The notes under the pieces were generated by a model that saw only the letters and a list, made by a program, of their open reading frames with translations, had not been told where the DNA came from and did no database searches. From assembly GCF_000426765.1 (NCBI RefSeq), contig NZ_AUFZ01000019.1:62001-126000 (forward strand): a stretch of DNA of 64,000 nucleotides, given 5' to 3'. The translations under genes were made by a program, and so were the position numbers. Below are positions 17,983 through 27,702 of the stretch, piece by piece; within the stretch, counting starts at the first letter, position 1, and each line of letters starts with the position of its first letter. This DNA is from Vibrio litoralis DSM 17657. Its GTDB lineage: Bacteria; Pseudomonadota; Gammaproteobacteria; Enterobacterales; Vibrionaceae.

Positions 17983-18642
17983 TTAAAGTTTCCCTTTTGA
18001 AATGCGATGGGATTGAGAGAGTTCGGTTAGGCTGCGATTTGAGCCTTGTTTATTACGAAATTTCTTATTGCGATGAAATGAGCGCCCCGCAATACGGTTT
18101 ACTCCCCACAATAAAATTAACGCGATTGGGCCAAGCAACCATTTCAGTGGATGTTGTTGTAAATATTCGGTGCTACCAACTTGGTAAATGATGCCGAAGA
18201 CTAACGCTGTCCATGCGGCCGTCGCCAATAACACTGCAATCAAGAATTGATGAAATGGAATGCGAAAGTAACCGCATAAAGTAAAGCTGACACTACGTAG
18301 GCCGGGAATAAAACGGATAATCACGATATTGATGATGGCGTGATGTTTTAATCGGCGTCTGGCTTGACGCAATAATGGCATACTCAATAGGCGATAACGC
18401 AGCGCACGCCAACGTCTTGCCCATACTCCAAAGGCATACAGCAACGCATCTCCACTGGTGATACCGACAAAGATGGCTAATAATGCCACTTCAAAAGACA
18501 TCGAACCTTGGCTTGCCATTACCGCGGCGGTGACAATCGCTAGGTCTTCCAACAAATACGACAGCAGCACGATGCCAATAAAGGCTAACCATGTGTTTTG
18601 TTGTATCGTGTTTGGTTGGAGCAAGGTTATGTAGTCTTCCAT
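17983..18642 (-). CDS. DedA-family membrane protein
   Basis: A 219-residue inner-membrane protein with the DedA/VTT domain: EDLAIVTAAVMASQG near residue 32 and the conserved amphipathic RFIPGLRSVSFTLCGYFRIPFHQFL around 105-130, about five hydrophobic segments and a basic C-terminal tail. DedA proteins have been identified as flippases for undecaprenyl phosphate or phospholipids. First gene of a six-gene unit ending in olsF, which suggests lipid transport. Confidence 0.85.
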   Translation of the reverse strand: MEDYITLLQPNTIQQNTWLAFIGIVLLSYLLEDLAIVTAAVMASQGSMSFEVALLAIFVGITSGDALLYAFGVWARRWRALRYRLLSMPLLRQARRRLKHHAIINIVIIRFIPGLRSVSFTLCGYFRIPFHQFLIAVLLATAAWTALVFGIIYQVGSTEYLQQHPLKWLLGPIALILLWGVNRIAGRSFHRNKKFRNKQGSNRSLTELSQSHRISKGKL

Positions 18643-18819
18643 TTCACACCACGCAGCTAGTCTGTTTGCTTAATAAAACATCACTAATAAAGAACCCATG
18701 ACTCGCGTTTAAATTTCAATCTTGCTCAGTGAATTCGTTAACGCGCTGAATCTTTGAAATATTTTATGGTTGCACCTGCCTTGATTATTGAGGGCTTAAG
18801 CTGCAAAACGATGACAGGG

Positions 18820-19128
18820 TTATTTAATCAGTCGTAGGTTGATCGGCACTTGGTAAGCTTTGCCTTTTAAGCAAGAAGCCATGCCGAATAAGCAGAAAAC
18901 CAAATGAATGGCGCCGAGCAGAGTGAAGAGTAGTTTGCTGCCCACCAATGACGCGGCGATGACCGCTAGCCACAATGTAATCCCCCAATTGAGGGCTTCT
19001 TTGGCTTGTTGCTTGATGAAGGCATCTTCCCGTTTGAAGATTAAGAAAAGTAACCCAGATAATATGCTAAAAAATACGCTTAGCAGCCAAACGATAGCGG
19101 CAGTCACCATAGATTTATTCGCTTTCAT
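18820..19128 (-). CDS. DUF4870 small membrane protein
   Basis: A 102-residue protein with three hydrophobic segments and the DUF4870 pattern FKREDAFIKQQAKEALNWGITLW, followed by IHLVFCLFGMASCLKGKAYQVP. No known function. AAGGAAAT precedes the start. It is separated from dedA by 177 bp, so it is probably a separate transcript. Confidence 0.8.
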   Translation of the reverse strand: MKANKSMVTAAIVWLLSVFFSILSGLLFLIFKREDAFIKQQAKEALNWGITLWLAVIAASLVGSKLLFTLLGAIHLVFCLFGMASCLKGKAYQVPINLRLIK

Positions 19129-19257
19129 AGGATTTCCTTTTATCCAAAGGCTATTTTTAGTGTAGTTGCCAATGCTGAGAATGAAACCTCGTCACACCCC
19201 CTAAAATCCTGTAGTAAGTTGGTGTATACTCTGCTTTTATGTATAAATAACCAGTAG

Positions 19258-21435
19258 ATGACGATGGATCCTTCTTTATTACTCGATGGTCTTAATGACA
19301 GACAACGTGAAGCGGTTGCCGCTCCATTGGAAAACTTACTCGTATTGGCGGGCGCAGGCAGTGGTAAAACCCGCGTGTTGGTCCATCGAATTGCTTGGTT
19401 ATTATCGGTAGAACAAGCGTCGCCGTTTTCGATCATGTCGGTGACCTTTACCAATAAAGCCGCTAAAGAAATGCGCGGCCGAATTGAAGAGCTGATGATG
19501 GGCACATCGTCGGGCATGTGGAATGGTACTTTCCACGGTATTTGTCACCGTATTCTGCGCGCCCATTATATGGATGCGAAGTTGCCGGAAGATTTTCAAA
19601 TCTTAGATTCGGAAGACCAAATTCGTCTGTTGCGCCGTTTGATCAAAGCGCAAAATCTCGATGAAAAACAATTTCCTGCCAAGCAAGCTAGTTGGTGGAT
19701 CAATGGTAAGAAAGATGAAGGTTTGCGCCCGAGTCATATCGATACTTATCACGATCCGGTTGCCAAAACCTATCTGCAAATTTATCAAGCGTACCAAGAG
19801 GCTTGTGACCGTGCTGGCCTAGTCGATTTTGCGGAAATCCTACTGCGTTGCCATGAATTACTGCGCGATAAAGTGCATGTTCGTGAGCATTATCAAGCCC
19901 GCTTTAAGCACATTTTGGTCGACGAATTTCAAGACACCAACAACATTCAATACGCTTGGCTACGCATGATGGCGGGAGCGGATTCGCATGTGATGATTGT
20001 CGGTGATGATGATCAGTCAATCTATGGCTGGCGTGGCGCACAAATTGAAAATATTCAAAAGTTCCTGCGTGAATTTCCCGGCGCACATACCATTCGCTTG
20101 GAGCAAAATTACCGCTCGACCAAAAACATCCTGAATGCTGCCAATGAGCTGATCAGTAATAATACTGAGCGCATGGGCAAAGATTTATGGACCGATGGTA
20201 ATGATGGTGAACCGATTTCCCTGTATTCGGCTTATAACGATTTAGATGAAGCGCGCTTTGCGGTTAATAAAATTAAAGAATGGCACGAAAAGGGTACGCC
20301 TCTCGTCGATTGTGCCATGTTGTATCGCAACAACGCCCAGTCTCGCGTATTGGAAGAAGCATTAATTCAAGCGCGCCTGCCGTATCGTATTTATGGCGGT
20401 ATGCGCTTCTTCGAACGTCAAGAAATCAAAGACGCCTTGAGTTATTTGCGTTTGATGAACAATCGTAATGATGATGCAGCGTTTGAGCGTATTGTGAATA
20501 CTCCAACTCGTGGGCTAGGGGATAAAACCTTAGAAACCATTCGGATGACGGCGCGTGATCGTGGCACTACCTTATGGCACGCCGGCGTTCAATTAATTGA
20601 TGAAAAAGTATTATCTGGCCGTGCAGCGAGTGCATTTAGCCGTTTTATTGAGCTAATCAATGCGATGGAAGATGACACCTTTGACTTAGCACTACATGAA
20701 CAATTTGACCATGCGATTAAATCCTCTGGTCTATTTACCATGTATGAAATGGAAAAGGGCGAGAAATCCAAGGCACGCATTGAGAACTTAGAAGAACTGG
20801 TTACCGCGGCGCGTCAGTTTGAAAAGCCGGAAGAGGCCGATGATATGAGTATGTTGTCAGCATTCTTATCACACGCTGCATTAGAAGCAGGTGAAGGGCA
20901 AGCCGATGAGTTTACCGATGCCGTACAGTTAATGACGCTGCACAGTGCTAAAGGTTTGGAGTTCCCATTAGTGTTTATGGTGGGTGTTGAAGAGGGCATG
21001 TTCCCTAATCAAATGTCGGCCGAAGATGCCGCGCGTTTAGAAGAAGAGCGTCGCTTGTGTTATGTCGGAATGACTCGCGCAATGCAAAAACTTTATATAA
21101 CTTACGCCGAAATGCGCCGTGTATATGGTCAAGATAAGTACCATAAGCCATCGCGTTTTATTCGTGAAATTCCAGAAAGCTGTGTGGAAGAAGTTCGCAT
21201 GAAAGCGCAAGTGAGTCGCCCCGCTACCTCAGGTCGATTTGGCGCAACCGCGGTCAAAGAAAACTTTAACAGCACTGGCTATTCATTAGGTCAGCGAGTG
21301 AAACACGCCAAATTTGGTGAAGGTACCATCATCAATTTTGAAGGCAGCGGCGCACAAAGCCGAGTACAAGTGGCCTTTAATGGTGAAGGTATTAAGTGGT
21401 TAGTTACCGAGTATGCTCGTTTAGAGACTCTTTAG
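19258..21435 (+). CDS. uvrD: DNA helicase II (UvrD)
   Basis: A 725-residue superfamily 1A 3'-to-5' helicase for nucleotide excision and mismatch repair. N-terminal LNDRQREAVAAP (Q motif), Walker A AGAGSGKTRVLVHRIAWL, VDEFQDTNNIQ (Walker B), GDDDQSIYGWRGA (motif III), QNYRST, LMTLHSAKGLEF (motif V) and VGMTRA (motif VI) are all present, plus a C-terminal Tudor-like segment GQRVKHAKFGEGTI. Two ATG codons six bases apart are both possible; MDPSLLLDGLN at 19264 is the usual UvrD beginning. No clear LexA box precedes it. Confidence 0.97.
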   Translation: MTMDPSLLLDGLNDRQREAVAAPLENLLVLAGAGSGKTRVLVHRIAWLLSVEQASPFSIMSVTFTNKAAKEMRGRIEELMMGTSSGMWNGTFHGICHRILRAHYMDAKLPEDFQILDSEDQIRLLRRLIKAQNLDEKQFPAKQASWWINGKKDEGLRPSHIDTYHDPVAKTYLQIYQAYQEACDRAGLVDFAEILLRCHELLRDKVHVREHYQARFKHILVDEFQDTNNIQYAWLRMMAGADSHVMIVGDDDQSIYGWRGAQIENIQKFLREFPGAHTIRLEQNYRSTKNILNAANELISNNTERMGKDLWTDGNDGEPISLYSAYNDLDEARFAVNKIKEWHEKGTPLVDCAMLYRNNAQSRVLEEALIQARLPYRIYGGMRFFERQEIKDALSYLRLMNNRNDDAAFERIVNTPTRGLGDKTLETIRMTARDRGTTLWHAGVQLIDEKVLSGRAASAFSRFIELINAMEDDTFDLALHEQFDHAIKSSGLFTMYEMEKGEKSKARIENLEELVTAARQFEKPEEADDMSMLSAFLSHAALEAGEGQADEFTDAVQLMTLHSAKGLEFPLVFMVGVEEGMFPNQMSAEDAARLEEERRLCYVGMTRAMQKLYITYAEMRRVYGQDKYHKPSRFIREIPESCVEEVRMKAQVSRPATSGRFGATAVKENFNSTGYSLGQRVKHAKFGEGTIINFEGSGAQSRVQVAFNGEGIKWLVTEYARLETL

Positions 21436-21468
21436 TAGATGGTTCAAAAATAGGTTGCTTAAACAGAC

Positions 21469-22368
21469 ATGGATAAAACGTATTCTAAATTAGTCAACTC
21501 TGCCGCGTGGGCAGCCATGGTGATCGCGACTATTTTACTACTGGTGAAATTGGTGGCGTGGTGGCAAACCAACTCAGTGAGCCTATTGGCTTCATTGGTT
21601 GATTCATTATTGGATATGGCCGCTTCACTGACTAACTTATTGGTGGTGCGTTATGCGACTCAACCGGCGGATGACGAACATCAATTTGGTCATGGTAAGG
21701 CAGAGTCATTAGCCGCATTGGCACAAGCGATGTTTATCTCCGGTTCAGCGTGTTTCTTATTGTTGAACGGGGTAGATCGTTTTTTCCGTCCGCAAGAGTT
21801 GGTCTCGCCAGAGCTTGGAGTGTGGGTCAGTGGGTTTGCTATCTTGTTAACTTCAGGGCTAGTGTTGTTTCAAAAACACGTAGTGCGCAAAACCGGTAGC
21901 CAAGCTATTGCCGCTGATTCACTGCATTATCAAACAGACTTATTTATGAATGTTGCGATCATGATTGCGCTGGTATTAAGTTGGTATGGCTTAAAACAAG
22001 CCGATGCGGTATTTGCCGTGGGGATTGGTTTGTACATTCTGTATAGCGCTTATCAAATGGCGCAAGAGGCGGTGCAATCATTACTGGATCGTCAGTTACC
22101 GGAAGAAGAAGTCCAAGCGATTCATCTGGCTTGTGTGTCGGTTGAAGGGGTACTAGGCGCGCATGATCTACGTACGCGTATGTCAGGGCCGGTAAGATTT
22201 ATTCAGGTGCATATTGAGCTTGATGACCATCTTCCTTTACTGGATGCGCATCGTATTTCTGATGAAGTCGAAGATAAGCTCAATGATTTATTCCCGAATT
22301 CGGACGTTTTAATTCATCAGGACCCTATCTCGGTGGTGCCGGCGGCAAAATATCAGCCGTTAAATTAG
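21469..22368 (+). CDS. fieF: Cation diffusion facilitator FieF
   Basis: A 299-residue CDF-family H+-coupled exporter of Zn(II), Fe(II) or similar ions. It has six membrane segments and the metal-site residues known from E. coli YiiP/FieF at the same numbering: Asp45 and Asp49 (LVDSLLDMA), and His153 and Asp157 ([10 protein letters not shown]). A cytoplasmic C-terminal domain follows ([22 protein letters not shown]). It is next to pfkA as in E. coli. Confidence 0.95.
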   Translation: MDKTYSKLVNSAAWAAMVIATILLLVKLVAWWQTNSVSLLASLVDSLLDMAASLTNLLVVRYATQPADDEHQFGHGKAESLAALAQAMFISGSACFLLLNGVDRFFRPQELVSPELGVWVSGFAILLTSGLVLFQKHVVRKTGSQAIAADSLHYQTDLFMNVAIMIALVLSWYGLKQADAVFAVGIGLYILYSAYQMAQEAVQSLLDRQLPEEEVQAIHLACVSVEGVLGAHDLRTRMSGPVRFIQVHIELDDHLPLLDAHRISDEVEDKLNDLFPNSDVLIHQDPISVVPAAKYQPLN

Positions 22369-22694
22369 CCGAAATGCGGTGAATAACATAAAATTATGTG
22401 ACTTAGCTCATTATAATTGAGACAATTTAAGGGTTACTGTCTATCTTATAGACAGGTAAAAAACAGTTGATAGTGATATGAATCAACATCACTAAGCGTC
22501 AAACTTGTATATTATGCTTAATGCTATTTATGTAATCTTCACGCTGGGATAAAGGCTCGTAGTTAAAGAAGCCAGTAAACGGACTAGCGAAGAATTGGGT
22601 TGAGTTGCCAATTAAGTATTAGGCTAAAAATAGATAGCCAGTTTCGGTAGCTGAACAAACGAGTTTCTTTTTTAAATATTTTTAGAGGGTGATC
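22369..22694. promoter_or_regulatory. pfkA upstream region
   Basis: 326 bp without a gene. It holds a hairpin CTGTCTAT / ATAGACAG (22437-22455), a second one around AGTGAT / ATCACT (22472-22493), and A+T-rich promoter-like sequence around 22508-22545. I do not see a confident Cra site. AGAGGG just before pfkA is its ribosome site. Confidence 0.5.
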
Positions 22695-23657
22695 ATGGTT
22701 AAGAAGATCGGTGTTTTAACAAGTGGTGGTGATGCACCAGGCATGAACGCAGCTATTCGTGGTGTCGTGCGTACCGCATTAGGTGAAGGGTTAGAAGTCT
22801 TTGGTATTTACGATGGTTATCTTGGTTTGGTTGAAGACCGTATAGAGAAACTTGACCGTTCTAGTGTTTCTGATGTGATTAACCGCGGTGGTACTTTTTT
22901 AGGCTCTGCTCGTTTCCCTGAATTTAAAGATATTGCCGTGCGTGAAAAAGGTATCGCGAACCTTAAAAAACATGGTATCGATGCTTTAGTGGTCATTGGT
23001 GGTGATGGCTCTTATATGGGCGCGAAGAAAATTACTGAAATGGGTTTTCCATGTATTGGTCTACCAGGCACTATCGATAACGATATTGCTGGTACTGATT
23101 ACACTATTGGTTATTATACTGCATTAAATACTGTCATTGATGCCATTGACCGCTTGCGTGACACATCATCATCTCACCAACGTATTTCGATTGTTGAAAT
23201 CATGGGGCGCTATTGTGGCGATTTAACGTTAATGGCTGGTATCGCTGGTGGTTGTGAGTATGTTGTAACTCCTGATACAGGGCTAGATAAAGAAGCTCTT
23301 ATTCAAAATATCAAAGATGGTATCGCAAAAGGTAAAAAACACGCCATTATAGCAATGACGGAACATTTAACTGATGTTGATGCTCTTGCAAAAGAAATTG
23401 AGTCAGCAACGGGACGTGAAACCCGTGCAACAATTTTAGGTCACTTACAGCGTGGTGGTTGCCCAACGGCATTTGACCGTATTCTTGCTTCTCGTATGGG
23501 CAACTATGCAGTTGACCTGCTACTAGAAGGTCATGGTGGTCGTTGTGTTGGTATCCAAAAAGAAGAGCTAGTTCACCACGATATTATCGACGCGATTGAA
23601 AACATGAAACGTCCGGTGAAAAAAGAACTTTATAAAGTTGCTGAGCAGTTGTTTTAA
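22695..23657 (+). CDS. pfkA: 6-phosphofructokinase
   Basis: A 320-residue ATP-dependent phosphofructokinase, the same length as E. coli PfkA. Visible: [16 protein letters not shown] (9-23), GGDGSYMGA, the catalytic [12 protein letters not shown] (TIDND at 126-130), and IMGRYCGDL. It phosphorylates fructose-6-P in glycolysis, and PfkA-type enzymes can also use tagatose-6-P. The start at 22695 is chosen because the AGAGGG site fits it; an upstream GTG overlaps that site. It borders the galactosamine cluster, which lacks its own kinase. Confidence 0.97.
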   Translation: MVKKIGVLTSGGDAPGMNAAIRGVVRTALGEGLEVFGIYDGYLGLVEDRIEKLDRSSVSDVINRGGTFLGSARFPEFKDIAVREKGIANLKKHGIDALVVIGGDGSYMGAKKITEMGFPCIGLPGTIDNDIAGTDYTIGYYTALNTVIDAIDRLRDTSSSHQRISIVEIMGRYCGDLTLMAGIAGGCEYVVTPDTGLDKEALIQNIKDGIAKGKKHAIIAMTEHLTDVDALAKEIESATGRETRATILGHLQRGGCPTAFDRILASRMGNYAVDLLLEGHGGRCVGIQKEELVHHDIIDAIENMKRPVKKELYKVAEQLF

Positions 23658-23679
23658 TATCAATATATTAAAGTAAAGT

Positions 23680-23706
23680 GAGAGGCGGTATTTTATGCCA
23701 CCTCTC
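23680..23706. terminator. Bidirectional terminator between pfkA and agaR
   Basis: GAGAGGCGG pairs with CCACCTCTC (one mismatch) across a 9-nt A+T loop, followed by TCTTT. It serves the convergent pfkA and agaR genes. Confidence 0.75.
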
Positions 23707-23709
23707 TCT

Positions 23710-24492
23710 TTATACTAAAATAACGTTAATGCCCTGTTGAACCAACCCTTGATAGTACTCTTCTGGAATTCCTGAATCGGTAATTATTGTCGAAATTTGG
23801 CTTATCGTTAATATCTTATGCAAACTCAGCTTACCAAATTTACTGGAATCAGAAACGATTATTACTTCGTTAGATACCTCTGACATTATTTTATTTAGCC
23901 TTGCCTCATTTTCACTATGAGTTGTAATACCGTTAGTAAGATGAAATCCATCTACTCCTAAAAATAGTTTATCAAAGTGATAAGCTCGTAGATTATCTTC
24001 CGCTTGAGAACCATAAAACGATAAGCTTTTTTTACGAAGCATCCCTCCCGATATAATCACATCTATATTTTCTTTTTGAGCCAACTTCTGAGCAACGTTC
24101 AAACCGTTTGTCATCACTGTTAGCTGTACTTCATTTGTAAGGTAGTCAGCAATTCTTTCGGTAGTGGTTCCTGAGTCAAGAATAATTGAATCTTTATCTT
24201 TGATTAGCTCTGTTGCTTTTTGGGCAATTTTGTTTTTTTTATCGGCATTTAAAATATGTTTCTCTTGAATGCTAGATTCATTTTGAATCGTAGGTGAAAA
24301 GATAGCCCCACCATGAGAGCGAATCAGCACTCCCTGTTGCTCTAGAAATGTTAGATCATTTCTGATTGTTACGGCACTAACTTGATATAGATCAGCTAGA
24401 TCCATTACGTTGACACTACCTTCAGCCTTAATTTTAGCCAATATATCTTTACGTCGTTGGCTTGTATTTTTCAACATGGTTTCTTCTTTCAT
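23710..24492 (-). CDS. agaR: DeoR-family repressor of galactosamine utilisation
   Basis: A 260-residue DeoR-type repressor: N-terminal winged helix (SQRRKDILAKIKAEGSVNVMDLADLYQVSAVTIRNDLTFLEQQG, about 10-55) and a sugar-phosphate-sensing domain with LDSGTTTERIADYL, MTNGLNVAQKL and FLGVDGFHLTNGITTHSENEARLN. It resembles E. coli AgaR along its length. It is divergent from the kbaZ-agaA genes and probably represses them and itself until a pathway intermediate appears. By eye it is more A+T-rich than pfkA. An internal start at 24477 is also possible. Confidence 0.88.
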   Translation of the reverse strand: MKEETMLKNTSQRRKDILAKIKAEGSVNVMDLADLYQVSAVTIRNDLTFLEQQGVLIRSHGGAIFSPTIQNESSIQEKHILNADKKNKIAQKATELIKDKDSIILDSGTTTERIADYLTNEVQLTVMTNGLNVAQKLAQKENIDVIISGGMLRKKSLSFYGSQAEDNLRAYHFDKLFLGVDGFHLTNGITTHSENEARLNKIMSEVSNEVIIVSDSSKFGKLSLHKILTISQISTIITDSGIPEEYYQGLVQQGINVILV

Positions 24493-24563
24493 TTTATATC
24501 CATTAAAAAGTACTTGAGGTTAGATTAACTCAAGCCTACTTGAAACTAAATAGCCCTCTTTGC

Positions 24564-24736
24564 TTTCGAATCCTTTTCTTTTTACTTTCATTTCTTTCCT
24601 TTATCATTAATTTTTAACTTAAATGTGATCTTTTCCACAAAAGAAAGGTATTGAAAGTTTTTTGTGTTTCGTATTCTTGTTTTTGAGTGTAGTGTCTATT
24701 TCGTATTCGATTTATTGCATTCTTGAGGAGAAGGTT
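24564..24736. promoter_or_regulatory. agaR-kbaZ control region with CRP and AgaR-like sites
   Basis: A CRP-like site TGTGA-N6-CCACA lies at 24624-24639 (one mismatch from consensus). T-rich AgaR-like words (TTTCRTTTY pattern) occur at about 24583-24603, and the string TTTCGTATTC occurs twice, at 24667-24676 and 24699-24708, exactly 32 bp or three helical turns apart. TTGAAA at 24651 could be a -35 box for kbaZ. This fits catabolite activation plus AgaR repression. Confidence 0.6.
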
Positions 24737-26020
24737 ATGGACTGTTTAATTGAGCTTATAAATCAACATAAAGATGGGGAAGCAGTTGGGATATATTCGG
24801 TATGTTCTGCACATCCATTAGTCTTAGAAGCGGCACTACAGCAAGGCTTAAAAGATAATAAACCAGTATTAATTGAAGCGACATCAAATCAAGTAAACCA
24901 ATTTGGTGGCTATACAGGAATGCAAGCAAAAGATTTTGCGGAGATGGTTTATCAATTGGCAGATAAAGTTGGTTTAGCGAAAGAACAGGTTTTATTGGGC
25001 GGAGATCACTTAGGTCCAAACTGTTGGCAATCTTTAGATGCTGAAGATGCTATGGCTAAATCAGAAGTGCTTATTGACTCTTATGTGGCTGCTGGGTTTA
25101 GAAAAATTCACTTAGATTGCTCAATGTCTTGTAAGGGTGACCCTGTTCCGTTAACGGATGAAATTGTGGCTGAGCGTGCAGCTCACTTATGTAAAGTTGC
25201 AGAAGACGTATGGCAAAAAGTGGGTGGTGAGAAGCCTGTTTATATCGTTGGTACGGAAGTTCCCGTTCCCGGTGGGGCGCAAGAAAATTTAGAAAATGAA
25301 TTAGAACTGACTAAGCCAGAAGATGCTGTTACCACGATTAATGCTCATCGTGATGCTTTTGAAAAAGCAGGGGTTAGTCATGCTTGGTCTCGTGTTGTGG
25401 GGTTAGTGGTTCAACCTGGCGTTGAATTTGACCACCATAAAGTCATTATTTATCAAAGTGAAAAAGCTCAGTCACTTTCTAAAGTTGTCGACCAATATCC
25501 TCAAATGGTGTTTGAAGCCCATTCAACTGATTATCAAATCCCAGCCGCTTATAATGCCTTAGTGCAAGATCATTTTGCGATCTTAAAAGTAGGTCCTGCA
25601 TTAACTTTTGCTTTACGTGAAGCTTTATTTGCTTTGGATTTGGTTGAGCAAGAGTGGCTTGGTGTGGAAGCATCATCAAAACTACGTGAAACCGTTGAAA
25701 AGGTCATGACGGAAGAGCCTAAATATTGGCAAAGTTATTACCAAGAAGAAGGCCACCAACTCAAGTTAGATCGTGTTTATAGTTTAAGTGATCGAATTCG
25801 TTATTACTGGCCTCATACCGATATTCAACGTTCTCTTGAGAAGCTATTTGAGAATCTAGCAAGCAAACCAGCCCCCCTCACCATATTAAGTCAATATCTT
25901 CCTGAACAGATGCAAGCAATTGCGCGAGGAGAAATTGACAATACACCAGAGCAGATAGTTATTAATAAAATCATGGAAGTAACTGCAATGTACTCCCAAG
26001 CTTGTTTTCAAAACTCTTAA
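24737..26020 (+). CDS. kbaZ: Tagatose-1,6-bisphosphate aldolase non-catalytic subunit
   Basis: A 427-residue GatZ/KbaZ-family protein (also called AgaZ). It has IYSVCSAHPLVLEAAL, LLGGDHLGPNCWQ, KIHLDCSMSCKGDPVPL and YWPHTDIQRSLEKL. KbaZ is needed for full activity and stability of the class II aldolase KbaY that splits tagatose-1,6-bisphosphate. No kbaY gene is in the window, so the catalytic partner must lie elsewhere or a different aldolase is used. The start at 24737 has GAGGAGAAGG before it; an upstream extension looks like non-coding hydrophobic translation. Confidence 0.92.
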   Translation: MDCLIELINQHKDGEAVGIYSVCSAHPLVLEAALQQGLKDNKPVLIEATSNQVNQFGGYTGMQAKDFAEMVYQLADKVGLAKEQVLLGGDHLGPNCWQSLDAEDAMAKSEVLIDSYVAAGFRKIHLDCSMSCKGDPVPLTDEIVAERAAHLCKVAEDVWQKVGGEKPVYIVGTEVPVPGGAQENLENELELTKPEDAVTTINAHRDAFEKAGVSHAWSRVVGLVVQPGVEFDHHKVIIYQSEKAQSLSKVVDQYPQMVFEAHSTDYQIPAAYNALVQDHFAILKVGPALTFALREALFALDLVEQEWLGVEASSKLRETVEKVMTEEPKYWQSYYQEEGHQLKLDRVYSLSDRIRYYWPHTDIQRSLEKLFENLASKPAPLTILSQYLPEQMQAIARGEIDNTPEQIVINKIMEVTAMYSQACFQNS

Positions 26021-26035
26021 TGTCAGGTAAGTAGT

Positions 26036-27193
26036 ATGACAACATTATTAGGTTACACAAAAGCGTGGTTGGAAGGACAAAATGGCTTTCACACTGCGAA
26101 TGAAATTACACACCAACCTCGTTTATGGAAAGAGTTGGTAAAAGCGTTGAAAGAAAATCAACAAGTACATTCGGCTTTCTTGAACCCTATATTAAGTAAG
26201 CCAAATGTGCGGGTTGTGCTAACAGGAGCGGGAACATCTGCATTTGCTGGCGAGGCTATTGCACCCTATTTGAGAAAGGCAACAGGATTGGTGGTAGATG
26301 CTGTTGCTACGACAGATATCGTGTCAAACCCAGAGCAGTTTTTGGTTGCAGATCAACCGACATTGGTGGTTTCTTTTGCTCGCTCCGGCAACAGTCCAGA
26401 AAGTGTGGCTGCTGTAGCTATTTCAAACCAAGTTGTGAAAGATTGCAGTCATTTATTTTTGACATGTAATCCTGATGGTGAACTGGCGAAGTATGCACCA
26501 CAGTCGAGTAATGCGCACAGCATCATTATGCCAGAAGGGTCGAATGATCAAAGTTTTGCCATGACTTCAAGCTTTACTAGCATGATGCTTGCTGCGATTG
26601 GGTTGATTACTCAATCAATTAACGAAGGTTTCGAGCAAAAAGTTAACCACGTAGCTGAGATCTGCCAATCAAAATTATCTCAATGGCAACCATTGATTAA
26701 AGAGTTGGCAGCGTTAGATTATCAACGTCTTATTGTATTAGGTAGTGGTGGGTTTTTAGGCTTATCGCGAGAAGCCTCTTTAAAATCTCTAGAGCTAAGT
26801 GCTGGTAAAGTCATGACAACCTATGATTCATCATTAGGGTTTCGTCATGGACCTAAATTCACAGTAAATGAAAAAGCACTCATTATCCAATTTTTATCTA
26901 GCGACTCTTATACACGTCAATATGACCAAGATTTGTTTAATGAATTAACACAAGACGCAATAGCAGCCAGTGTGATTGCGTTGAGTGAAGATACTCCTGC
27001 ATCAGACGGCATGATAGGAGCAGGCGAAGTGAATGGTGAGGATATTTGGTTATCTTTCCCTTACATATTATTTGCTCAAATGTTGTCTTTTGAAAAATCT
27101 TTAGATTTAGGCTTTGGGCCTGATAATCCTTGCCCGAGTGGTGAAGTGAATCGAGTCGTCCAAGGTGTAACTATTTATAACTACAAAAAATAA
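26036..27193 (+). CDS. agaS: Galactosamine-6-phosphate deaminase/isomerase
   Basis: A 385-residue protein with two SIS (sugar isomerase) domains: first VVLTGAGTSAFAGEAI and SFARSGNSPESVAAV, second LIVLGSGGFLGLSREASLKSLELSAGKV. AgaS converts galactosamine-6-P to tagatose-6-P and ammonia. The RHGPKF motif of SIS deaminases is present (FRHGPKFTV). It starts 15 bp after kbaZ, so both are on one transcript. Confidence 0.93.
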   Translation: MTTLLGYTKAWLEGQNGFHTANEITHQPRLWKELVKALKENQQVHSAFLNPILSKPNVRVVLTGAGTSAFAGEAIAPYLRKATGLVVDAVATTDIVSNPEQFLVADQPTLVVSFARSGNSPESVAAVAISNQVVKDCSHLFLTCNPDGELAKYAPQSSNAHSIIMPEGSNDQSFAMTSSFTSMMLAAIGLITQSINEGFEQKVNHVAEICQSKLSQWQPLIKELAALDYQRLIVLGSGGFLGLSREASLKSLELSAGKVMTTYDSSLGFRHGPKFTVNEKALIIQFLSSDSYTRQYDQDLFNELTQDAIAASVIALSEDTPASDGMIGAGEVNGEDIWLSFPYILFAQMLSFEKSLDLGFGPDNPCPSGEVNRVVQGVTIYNYKK

Positions 27194-27214
27194 TGTGAAC
27201 CAAAGGAAGAAATC

Positions 27215-27691
27215 ATGCCAAATATCGTATTAAGTCGAATTGATGAGCGCTTAGTTCATGGTCAAGTGGGTGTTCAATGGGTTGGTTTTGCGGGTGCCAA
27301 TATTATCGTGGTTGCTAATGATGCTGTTGCTGAAGACCAAATCCAACAAAATTTAATGGAAATGGTTATTGCCGATGGTATTGCCATTCGTTTTTGGTCG
27401 ATTAAAAAAACCATTGATACCATCCATAAAGCAAATGATCGCCAGAAGATCTTATTAGTTTGCAAAACGCCTCAAGATTTCCAGAAGTTGGTTGAGGGTG
27501 GTGTACCTATTAGCAATATTAATGTTGGTAATATGCATTATTGCGATACAAAGAAACAAATTCATAAAACCGTTTCAGTCGATGACTCTGATATTGAATC
27601 GTTCAAAGCACTGAAGGCATTAGGTGTTAACTGTACTATTCAAGGTGTACCTACCGAAAGTGCAACTGATATCTTTTCACTAATTAATTAA
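27215..27691 (+). CDS. agaV: PTS N-acetylgalactosamine EIIB
   Basis: A 158-residue mannose-family (PTS-EIIB, sorbose type) subunit with the phosphorylated His15 in SRIDERLVHGQVGVQW. It closely resembles E. coli AgaV, including NVGNMHYCDTKKQI. It receives phosphate from AgaF and passes it to the sugar during import. Confidence 0.92.
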   Translation: MPNIVLSRIDERLVHGQVGVQWVGFAGANIIVVANDAVAEDQIQQNLMEMVIADGIAIRFWSIKKTIDTIHKANDRQKILLVCKTPQDFQKLVEGGVPISNINVGNMHYCDTKKQIHKTVSVDDSDIESFKALKALGVNCTIQGVPTESATDIFSLIN

Positions 27692-27702
27692 GGGGTTTCC
27701 TC

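Noticed and set aside
19200..19257. LexA/SOS box before uvrD
   Set aside because: I looked for CTG-N10-CAG; the closest sequence (around GGTGTATACTCTGC) does not match well enough.
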